NCBI GenBank assembly: GCA_002495905.1
Contig: DAHJ01000019.1
Span: 1 to 28,897 of the forward strand
Direction of reading: 5' to 3'
DNA length: 28,897 nucleotides
From: Thaumarchaeota archaeon UBA223
Lineage (GTDB): Archaea > Thermoproteota > Nitrososphaeria > Nitrososphaerales > UBA57
The position numbers and the translations under genes are program-made. Within the stretch, counting starts at the first letter, position 1. The number at the start of each line of letters is the position of its first letter. Under the pieces are notes generated by a model, which was not told where the DNA came from, ran no database searches, and saw nothing but the letters and a program-made list of their open reading frames with translations. Positions 23,199-28,897 of this stretch are shown one piece after another.

Positions 23199-23789
23199 CT
23201 ATTCTGATTTTTTCATTACTGCAATAAATCTTTCTATAAATGTTATACTTGATAGTATAGTTATTATAATTATTGCTAATCTGATTTCATTAATGAAACT
23301 AAATAGACATAGTATTAGTATTCTTTCTGAACGTTCTGCTATTCCAATTCCTCTTAAATCTATTTTTATTGCTTCTGCCTTTGTTCGCGCATAACTTACT
23401 AACATTGATAACGTAATTGCTAAGAAAATAAAAATTGGTTCTGCATGCTGGCCTATTAATAATCCTGCAAAAACAATTATTTCTGTTACTCTATCAAATG
23501 TTGAATCAATAAAGGCACCTCGTAAACTTGATTTTTTTGCAACTCTTGCAATTGCTCCATCTAACATATCACATAATCCTGCTATTAGTAAAAATATAGA
23601 CCCTAGAATTTGATTCGAAATTATATTATTTATCTCGAATTCAACTAAATTTGAATAAAAAAATGCTGAAATTATTGAAAAGACAATCGCTAATATGCTG
23701 AGCATTATTGGAGTCATTCCTAATTTGGATAATCTTAGACCAATTTTATTCGTAATTGGTTCCACTTTACTTCTTATATTTTCTAACAA
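23199..23789 (-). CDS. CDP-alcohol phosphatidyltransferase, archaetidylinositol-phosphate synthase-like
   Basis: Integral membrane enzyme that transfers an alcohol phosphate to CDP-archaeol. In archaea of this type it is most often archaetidylinositol-phosphate synthase. 196 residues. The full family signature D-x2-D-G-x2-A-R-x8-G-x3-D-x3-D is present at Asp74, Asp77, Gly78, Ala81, Arg82, Gly91, Asp95 and Asp99. About six hydrophobic spans surround it (for example IMLSILAIVFSIISAFF and ITLSMLVSYA). The GTPIML-like N-terminal part (LGMTPIMLS) is typical. TTG start, with a TATA-like TTAATTATATC about 29 bases upstream. The choice between inositol and another head group rests on family habit. 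Confidence 0.88.
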   Translation of the reverse strand: MLENIRSKVEPITNKIGLRLSKLGMTPIMLSILAIVFSIISAFFYSNLVEFEINNIISNQILGSIFLLIAGLCDMLDGAIARVAKKSSLRGAFIDSTFDRVTEIIVFAGLLIGQHAEPIFIFLAITLSMLVSYARTKAEAIKIDLRGIGIAERSERILILCLFSFINEIRLAIIIITILSSITFIERFIAVMKKSE

Positions 23790-23837
23790 TTAATAATGCT
23801 AGAACAAATCATTAATTATATCTTTCTAAATCAATAC

Positions 23838-23847
23838 TTTAATATTA
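23838..23847 (+). promoter_or_regulatory. TATA box of the small zinc protein/thrS unit
   Basis: TTTAATATTA centred 28 bases before the ATG at 23871. It argues against the longer reading frame that would begin at 23796, upstream of the box. Confidence 0.55.
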
Positions 23848-23870
23848 AAAAAATGCTAATGAATTATATT

Positions 23871-24074
23871 ATGGGAAAAATTAGCAAGGGTGTTGAATGT
23901 TCACTTGATAGTTGTTCAAATTCTGCTATAAGATCGATTAGTAGTAAAAATGTTGATTCAAATGAGTTCTCCATCTCATCCGATTCCAATAAAGTGTATT
24001 TTTGCAACGAACATTATAAATCGTGGAAAAAATCCACTAAAGAATTAAGAAAATCTGAACGAGCTAGATATTAG
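23871..24074 (+). CDS. Small zinc-binding-type protein, unknown function
   Basis: 67 residues starting MGKISKGVECSLDSCSN. Cysteines at about 10 and 15 and a CNEHYKSW segment near 46-53 suggest a C-x4-C...C-x2-H zinc site; the C-terminus is basic and helical (KKSTKELRKSERARY). I have the impression that similar small proteins starting MGK-KGVKCSV-GC occur in TACK archaea, but no function is known to me. The start at 23871 is chosen from the TATA box and the family-like N-terminus; 25 upstream in-frame codons look non-coding. The thrS gene follows after 9 bases with its ribosome binding site overlapping this stop codon, so the pair is an operon. Confidence 0.7.
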   Translation: MGKISKGVECSLDSCSNSAIRSISSKNVDSNEFSISSDSNKVYFCNEHYKSWKKSTKELRKSERARY

Positions 24075-24078
24075 GTGT
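24072..24078 (+). promoter_or_regulatory. Ribosome binding site of thrS
   Basis: TAGGTGT contains AGGTG, complementary to the archaeal 16S 3' end, and sits 7 bases before the thrS ATG while overlapping the stop codon of the preceding gene. It is the clearest Shine-Dalgarno site in the window and belongs to an operon-internal gene. Confidence 0.6.
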
Positions 24079-24083
24079 AATTT

Positions 24084-25937
24084 ATGAGAATTTTACTATT
24101 ACATTCTGATTATATTGAATTCAAAGCTCTTAAAAAAGAAATTGACACTGCCGAAGAATCAAATACTGAATTAAATCGATACGATGATGTATCTGTTCTT
24201 TTTACTTGTTTAGAGTCTTCAGACGATGAAAATATTATTGAGAAATCTCTTTTAGAAATTAAATCTTCACTTGACAATCTTAATTGTAATCGTATTGTAG
24301 TTTATCCATATTCTCATTTAAGTGATAATCTTGCTAATCCATCTAAAGCTATTTCTTTATTGAATAAATTTAAAAATCGTCTTATTCAAGCAGGAAATGA
24401 AGTCCATAGTAGTCCTTTTGGTTGGAATAAATCATTCACTATTAGTGTCAAAGGTCATCCTCTTGCTGAACAATTGAAAATTATTACTTCTGATTCTGTT
24501 GAAATTAGTGAAAGTGACGCATTAAAATCTGAAGAACGTCTTGAATCTAAATATGTTATTATGTCTGCGGATGGTGTTACTGAATCTGCTGAAAAATTTA
24601 ATTACAGTAGTTTCAAAAATCTTCATTCACTACAGAAATATGAATTAAGTAAATCTCGAATTGTTACTTCTCATCCTCCACATGTTGAACTTATGAAAAA
24701 ACTATCTCTAGTTGATTACGAACCAGGTTCTGATTCAGGTAATCTAAGATTTTATCCTAAAGGTAGGTTTATTAAATCTCTTCTTGAACGCTATGTTACG
24801 TCTCAAGTGAAAAGATACGGAGCATTGGAAGTTGAAACTCCTATTATGTATGATTCAAATCATCCAAGTCTTGCAAGTTATCTAAATCGTTTTCCTGCTA
24901 GGCAATATATTGTAAATTCTGATAATAAAGAGTTATTTTTACGATTTAGTGCATGTTTTGGCCAATTTCTTATGTTACACGATTCAATTATTTCTCATAA
25001 ACAATTACCTGTTAAATTATACGAATTAACACGATATAGTTTTCGACGTGAAAAATCTGGTGAATTGGTTGGACTTCGAAGATTACGTGCTTTTACAATG
25101 CCTGATTGTCATGCATTATGCAAAGATATTGAATCTTCTAAATCTGAACTATTAACACGTTTTACACTTTCTCGAAATGTTCTTGATGGAATTGGCTTTA
25201 CTCAAGATGATTATGAATTAGCTATTAGAGTTACTCAAGATTTCTATGAAGATAATATTGATTTCATTAAACAAATTGCAAATGATTGGAACAAACCAAT
25301 TTTTATTGAAATTTGGCCTGAAAAATTCTTTTATTTTATTTTTAAATGGGAATTTAATTTTATTGATAATTTAGGTAAGGCTTCTGCATTAGCGACTGAT
25401 CAAATCGATGTTGAAAATGCCGAAAGGTATGGAATAACTTATGTAGATGAAAATGGAGATAAGAAAACTCCTATTATTCTTCATAATTCTCCTAGTGGTG
25501 CTATAGAAAGGTGTTTATATGCATTATTAGAAAAAGCAGCAAAAATCCAGAAAGAAGGTAAAACGCCTACTCTTCCATTTTGGCTTTGTCCTTCTCAGAT
25601 TAGAGTGATTCCATTGTCTCAAGACTTTCACGATATTTCCTTAGATTATCTCGAAGAATTATCTAATTCTGGACTTAGAGTTGATCTTGACGATAGAGAT
25701 CTCTCTGTTGGAAAAAAGGTTCGCGAGGCTGAGAAAGAATGGATTCCATTTATTCTTGTTGTTGGTAAAAATGAAGTAGATAGTAAAAAATTCCAAGTTC
25801 GAGATCGTTATTCTGGCGAAATGATTGTTATGTCCTTATCTGAATTAATTGATCATTGTAATAAATTGTCTAATAAAATGATAAATGATACTCTTCCACT
25901 TTCCAAATTTATTTCTGATAGGCCTCAGTTTAAATAA
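24084..25937 (+). CDS. thrS: Threonyl-tRNA synthetase, archaeal type
   Basis: Class II synthetase charging tRNA-Thr. 617 residues with the archaeal layout. Residues 1-150 form the D-aminoacyl-tRNA-deacylase-like editing domain that removes serine (MRILLLHSDYIEF at the start), with no TGS or bacterial N2 domain. The catalytic core is about 200-500 and the anticodon-binding domain about 510-610. Motif 1 region VETPIMYDSNH, motif 2 YSFRREKSGELVGLRRLRAF and motif 3 SPSGAIERCL are present. The catalytic zinc ligands are Cys291 (SACFG), His343 (PDCH) and His467 (ILHNS). Both editing and synthetic domains are in one chain, unlike the split ThrRS-cat/ed pairs of some Crenarchaeota. It follows the small zinc protein gene by 9 bases and converges on the agmatinase gene with a 2-base gap. 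Confidence 0.96.
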   Translation: MRILLLHSDYIEFKALKKEIDTAEESNTELNRYDDVSVLFTCLESSDDENIIEKSLLEIKSSLDNLNCNRIVVYPYSHLSDNLANPSKAISLLNKFKNRLIQAGNEVHSSPFGWNKSFTISVKGHPLAEQLKIITSDSVEISESDALKSEERLESKYVIMSADGVTESAEKFNYSSFKNLHSLQKYELSKSRIVTSHPPHVELMKKLSLVDYEPGSDSGNLRFYPKGRFIKSLLERYVTSQVKRYGALEVETPIMYDSNHPSLASYLNRFPARQYIVNSDNKELFLRFSACFGQFLMLHDSIISHKQLPVKLYELTRYSFRREKSGELVGLRRLRAFTMPDCHALCKDIESSKSELLTRFTLSRNVLDGIGFTQDDYELAIRVTQDFYEDNIDFIKQIANDWNKPIFIEIWPEKFFYFIFKWEFNFIDNLGKASALATDQIDVENAERYGITYVDENGDKKTPIILHNSPSGAIERCLYALLEKAAKIQKEGKTPTLPFWLCPSQIRVIPLSQDFHDISLDYLEELSNSGLRVDLDDRDLSVGKKVREAEKEWIPFILVVGKNEVDSKKFQVRDRYSGEMIVMSLSELIDHCNKLSNKMINDTLPLSKFISDRPQFK

Positions 25938-25939
25938 AA

Positions 25940-26806
25940 TCAGTTGTCTGCTATACAAATTAATTCTGCAAGTAATCTTGCTGCTAATGTTGATGTAGAA
26001 CCATTGTCGTATGCAGGAATTAGTTCTACTATATCGAATCCTGTTAATTTTGAATTCTGTAAACAATAAATAAATTCCAGTATTTCTCTACTTGACATGC
26101 CATTTGCTTCTGGATTTCCTACTCCTGGCGCAAATGCTGGATCAAGTACGTCTAAATCAATACTTACATAAATCTCCCCCGAGCTAGTTAATTCATCTCT
26201 AAATTCTCTTAGTCCAGATTCTAAATTGTATATTTTTTCCATATCGATAATTTTTATATCATTTTTATTAACAAAATCCCATTCCTCTTTTGTTGCAGCT
26301 CTTGAACCAATATGTATGATATTTGAAATACAATCATCTTCATATAATCTTCTAAGAAATGTTGCATGACTAAGTTTCAATCCCTCAAATTCATCTCTAA
26401 AATCTAAATGAGCATCAAAAACAACTAATGTTGGTTTATTTGTTCCTCTTATAGAACCATTAGTTAATGAATGATCACCTCCTAATATTGCAGGTATCTT
26501 GTTATTCTGAATAACCTCTTTAGTAACTTCTTCTACCATTTTATTCATTTCATTGATATCTCCTACTTTTGCTAAATTTCCTAAATCTCTGATACTTACA
26601 TTTTCTAAATCTTTTTTCAATCTCTTCGAATAGATCTCTATATTTTGAAATGCTTCTCTTATGGAATTTGGGGCAAATCTTGAACCTATTCTATATGTTG
26701 ATGTTGCATCAAATGGAACTCCAAAAACATCTACTTTGTTTTTTTCCCCATTGATTAAGTTTGTAATTAATGGCTCATTTGACATATATAGATCAGTTTT
26801 ACTCAT
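25940..26806 (-). CDS. speB: Agmatinase (arginase/ureohydrolase family)
   Basis: Manganese ureohydrolase, probably converting agmatine to putrescine and urea. 288 residues. The dimanganese ligands are all present: His112 (GGDHS), Asp131, His133 and Asp135 (DAHLD), Asp217 and Asp219 (SIDLD). Supporting segments are GVPFDATSTYRIGSRFAP, PGVGNPEANGMSSRE and FDIVELIPAYDNG. The PG-x-PEANG wording fits agmatinases better than arginases, though some archaeal family members act on other guanidino compounds. ATG start overlapping the deoxyhypusine synthase stop (ATGA), so both come from one mRNA; the context supports polyamine synthesis feeding hypusine formation. Confidence 0.9.
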   Translation of the reverse strand: MSKTDLYMSNEPLITNLINGEKNKVDVFGVPFDATSTYRIGSRFAPNSIREAFQNIEIYSKRLKKDLENVSIRDLGNLAKVGDINEMNKMVEEVTKEVIQNNKIPAILGGDHSLTNGSIRGTNKPTLVVFDAHLDFRDEFEGLKLSHATFLRRLYEDDCISNIIHIGSRAATKEEWDFVNKNDIKIIDMEKIYNLESGLREFRDELTSSGEIYVSIDLDVLDPAFAPGVGNPEANGMSSREILEFIYCLQNSKLTGFDIVELIPAYDNGSTSTLAARLLAELICIADN

Positions 26807-27771
26807 TTTTTATCTAATCTCTCAATTAGCGCTGATGCAATTAAAGGGAATGCTAAAGTTACCTCTGAAACTAGAACAATTTTATTTCCATCTGGTTTAA
26901 TTTTTCCCCAGGATACTGCTTCTTCAGGTGGAGCACCCGATAATCCTCCTGTTTCTGGCCGATCTAATGTTATTTGTATTACGTTATCAAGCATTTTATT
27001 TGCAAAATAGAATGATTGAAATACAAAATTCTTAGGAACTCCTCCTCCAAGAATTATTGCTCCTGATTTTTCTTCTTTTACTCTTATATCCCATATATCT
27101 TGTAAATCTTTGAATACATCTACATTAAGTTTACCAGGATTTTTTCTATTGTATATTGCAGCCTGTAAACCGAAAACTGAGTCATGTATTGTTGGCACAA
27201 ATAATTTTACATTATTTTTATAACATGCTTTTAGAATGGATTCTGGTTTTTCTGGAATTCTTTTTGCTATTTCATTTATTAATTCCGATATTGATAAAAT
27301 CTTTCCATTATTGCTTCTTGCTATGTCATCATATAATTCTAATAATGGTTCATCAAATTTTGATTGAAAATCATCTTCTGAAACTAAAACATCATAAATT
27401 CTATCAATCTTCTTTTCAAGCAGTACATCGTCTTTCATATTTGAATCACCTTTATAGAAATGACCACCATATGCTAACATCATATCATGAACAAGGTTTG
27501 CTCCTGTTGTAACAATACAATTAACTAATCCTCTTTCAATCAATTCAATTATTACTTTGTTCATTCCTGCTGGCACTAATGCACCAGAAAGTGTCAAAAA
27601 TATATAGGAATTTGATTTTACCATTTCTTCATATGTGTCTACGGTTTTTGCAAGCATTCCTGACATAAATGATCCTGATTTACTCATTTCATTTACTAGT
27701 TCATTTGTGGTCATACCTGGCCATATTCTCATTGGCTTTACTTTTCCCTTATGAAAAGTATGTTCTTCCAT
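26803..27771 (-). CDS. dys: Deoxyhypusine synthase
   Basis: Transfers the aminobutyl group of spermidine to a lysine of translation factor aIF5A. 322 residues from the ATG at 27771. Features are the SGALVPAGMNKVI and TTGANLVHDMMLAYGGHFYKGD segments (NAD and spermidine site), VPTIHDSVFG, ILGGGVPKNF, LDRPETGGLSGAPPEEAVSWGKI with the catalytic lysine (Lys290 counted from this start), and a closing ALIERL helix. A TTG three codons upstream (27780) is also possible; the ATG is preferred because a TATA-like GGTATATCC lies about 33 bases before it. The gene is first in a unit with agmatinase. aIF5A itself is not in the window. Confidence 0.94.
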   Translation of the reverse strand: MEEHTFHKGKVKPMRIWPGMTTNELVNEMSKSGSFMSGMLAKTVDTYEEMVKSNSYIFLTLSGALVPAGMNKVIIELIERGLVNCIVTTGANLVHDMMLAYGGHFYKGDSNMKDDVLLEKKIDRIYDVLVSEDDFQSKFDEPLLELYDDIARSNNGKILSISELINEIAKRIPEKPESILKACYKNNVKLFVPTIHDSVFGLQAAIYNRKNPGKLNVDVFKDLQDIWDIRVKEEKSGAIILGGGVPKNFVFQSFYFANKMLDNVIQITLDRPETGGLSGAPPEEAVSWGKIKPDGNKIVLVSEVTLAFPLIASALIERLDKK

Positions 27772-27807
27772 AACTAGCAATTTTATTTCTTCAATATATG
27801 GATATAC

Positions 27808-28897
27808 CTAATTCTCAGTATTTGAACCCCAGAATAAATCTTCTAATTTTGTTACTCCTAATATGTCATCAAAGGAATATCCTAAAGGACCTAATAACTG
27901 ATCAAAAGTACTTTTCATAATTTCCTCATATTTCTTTTTATCAATTTCTCTAATTTTTGCTAATTTTAGAGGCTTTACTCCTCCGTTAGTCTTTACAAAA
28001 GAGATTATGTCTCCTGCCTTCATTAATTCATTATCTCCATTCTCTCTGTTGTGCTCTTCCAATATTTTCGCAGCTCGAACATGTTGAGGAATTGTAGTTT
28101 TATACATATTTGTTGATTTACTTAACATCATTCTGAATGCTAGTTTTTCAATTGGTACTTTATCTTCTTTTAATAGTTTGTTGCTTTCTCTTGCGATATT
28201 TCTTACTTCGGTTTTAACTTTCTCAAAGTCTTTTTCAGTTTCTGCTTCTCCTAATTTTTCAATTGCTTCATAAAATGCTTCTTTTACAAATAACGGTATG
28301 TGGCTTTTTTTACCTGTTAATCCTTTGATTACTACTTTACCATCATTTTTTACAACAATATAATTCTTCTTTCTTTCAGAAAATACTGCATATCTGTATT
28401 TAGCTTCTAATTCTAAATCTACTCCTTGATTTTTTTGTGACCATGTAATGAGGCTGTCTATTTCATTCTGATCGATTGATTTGATAAATAATGAATCAGT
28501 ATCTCCATATAATACTTCTATATCATTATTTTTTGCCGCTTCTACTGTTTCAGTAATTATGTTCCTTCCAATTGCTGCTGTAGAATCTGCAACTGGCAAG
28601 AAAAATAACGGAAATATTGGAGCGCCTAATACTCCATAACTTGCATTTAATATTACTTTCAACGCCTGTGATACTACTGAATATAAATTTCTTTCATCCG
28701 ATGACAAACCTTCCATTTTGGGTAATGGTTTGTAATAATTTACGCGTATATCCCTTAACGAACCTACCAATAGGGATATTATTCCTCTTCTTTTATTACA
28801 AATCCAATGTTTACTTCCTTTAATCAAATTTCCCTGACATTCTTTATGTTTACATCTGACTGTTTCATAAGATAGATTATTGACCTTAATTATACTT
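27808..28897 (-). CDS. polB: Family B DNA polymerase, C-terminal part (5' end outside window)
   Basis: Replicative/repair DNA polymerase B, of which the last 362 residues are visible. The frame stays open to base 28897, so the earlier exonuclease domain and polymerase region II are missing. Seen are SLLVGSLRDIRVNYY, region III KVILNASYGVLGAP, the catalytic region I VLYGDTDSLF, and the KKNYIVVKNDGKVVIKGL thumb-entry segment. A long helical thumb ends in a short acidic tail. Just upstream of the VGSLRD segment is a cluster C-x4-C-x12-C (RCKHKECQ...HWICN) that looks like a zinc knuckle in the fingers/palm region, a pattern I associate with thaumarchaeal-type PolB. It lies about 36 bases before the deoxyhypusine synthase gene on the same strand. 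Confidence 0.96.
   Translation of the reverse strand, partial: SIIKVNNLSYETVRCKHKECQGNLIKGSKHWICNKRRGIISLLVGSLRDIRVNYYKPLPKMEGLSSDERNLYSVVSQALKVILNASYGVLGAPIFPLFFLPVADSTAAIGRNIITETVEAAKNNDIEVLYGDTDSLFIKSIDQNEIDSLITWSQKNQGVDLELEAKYRYAVFSERKKNYIVVKNDGKVVIKGLTGKKSHIPLFVKEAFYEAIEKLGEAETEKDFEKVKTEVRNIARESNKLLKEDKVPIEKLAFRMMLSKSTNMYKTTIPQHVRAAKILEEHNRENGDNELMKAGDIISFVKTNGGVKPLKLAKIREIDKKKYEEIMKSTFDQLLGPLGYSFDDILGVTKLEDLFWGSNTEN

Noticed and set aside
23796..23870. Longer start for the small zinc protein
   Set aside because: The TATA-like box at 23838-23847 lies inside this stretch and the added residues are AT-driven hydrophobic filler; MGK at 23871 is the likelier start.
27156..27512. Plus-strand open frame inside deoxyhypusine synthase
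   Set aside because: Leu/His-rich shadow of a well-supported gene on the other strand.
1..28897. CRISPR array, insertion sequence, prophage or defence island
   Set aside because: No regularly spaced repeats, no transposase, integrase or nuclease genes, and the gene content is housekeeping throughout.

Overview
This window is a compact, strongly AT-rich stretch of an archaeal chromosome. Archaeal markers are an MCM helicase C-terminus, a Hel308 helicase, RNA polymerase subunit K, Alba, a PDCD5-like protein, an archaeal-type threonyl-tRNA synthetase, deoxyhypusine synthase, archaetidylinositol-phosphate synthase and a family B DNA polymerase. Ribosomal protein S26e is absent from most Euryarchaeota. 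Together with the style of the MCM, PDCD5 and PolB proteins, it points to the TACK side, most likely a Thaumarchaeota/Nitrososphaeria-like or related lineage. That placement is inference; there is no rRNA or metabolic marker gene such as amo to fix it.

Layout. 1-4358 (+): MCM C-terminus, Hel308, and an asparagine-synthase-like protein without the glutaminase cysteine. 4363-6257 (-): RNA ligase RtcB with archease. 6305-7324: a DUF167 protein and a PAC2-family protein, tail to tail. 7379-11877 (+): a two-gene glutamate synthase variant, an FMN/3Fe-4S subunit carrying a second degenerate barrel plus a fused GATase-GXGXG subunit. 11881-15300: PDCD5-like (-), SerA-type dehydrogenase and SPOUT methyltransferase (+), a small membrane protein and a cyclophilin-like protein (-), RpoK (+), and a stand-alone Lrp/AsnC ligand-binding domain (-). 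15433-18706: Alba with an acidic tail, a LysA-like PLP decarboxylase, a GpmA-like mutase (-), and a GalT-like HIT protein. 18703-21751 (-): a three-gene sugar-nucleotide operon (nucleotidyltransferase, GlmU-like left-handed beta-helix protein, PGI/PMI). 21791-22771 (-): a conserved-looking unknown that may be a degenerate nucleotidyltransferase plus HEPN. 22913-25937: S26e (+), CDP-alcohol phosphatidyltransferase (-), a small zinc protein and ThrS (+). 25940-28897 (-): agmatinase and deoxyhypusine synthase, and PolB, which runs off the window.

Genes working together: RtcB/archease (tRNA splicing and RNA repair), the two glutamate synthase subunits, the three amino-sugar nucleotide genes, and agmatinase with deoxyhypusine synthase (putrescine towards spermidine and then hypusine on aIF5A). 

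No gap between genes exceeds about 145 bases, and I see no tRNA, rRNA, CRISPR array, insertion sequence or attachment site. Nearly every convergent pair abuts or overlaps. Most transcription-unit starts have a TATA-like box about 24-35 bases before the start codon, implying leaderless mRNAs. Eight of the 29 genes with a visible start appear to begin with TTG. The observations most worth a second look are the duplicated barrel in the glutamate synthase, the split/degenerate GlmU arrangement, the GalT-like protein without its catalytic motif, the unknown 326-residue protein, and TTG starts on apparently leaderless transcripts.
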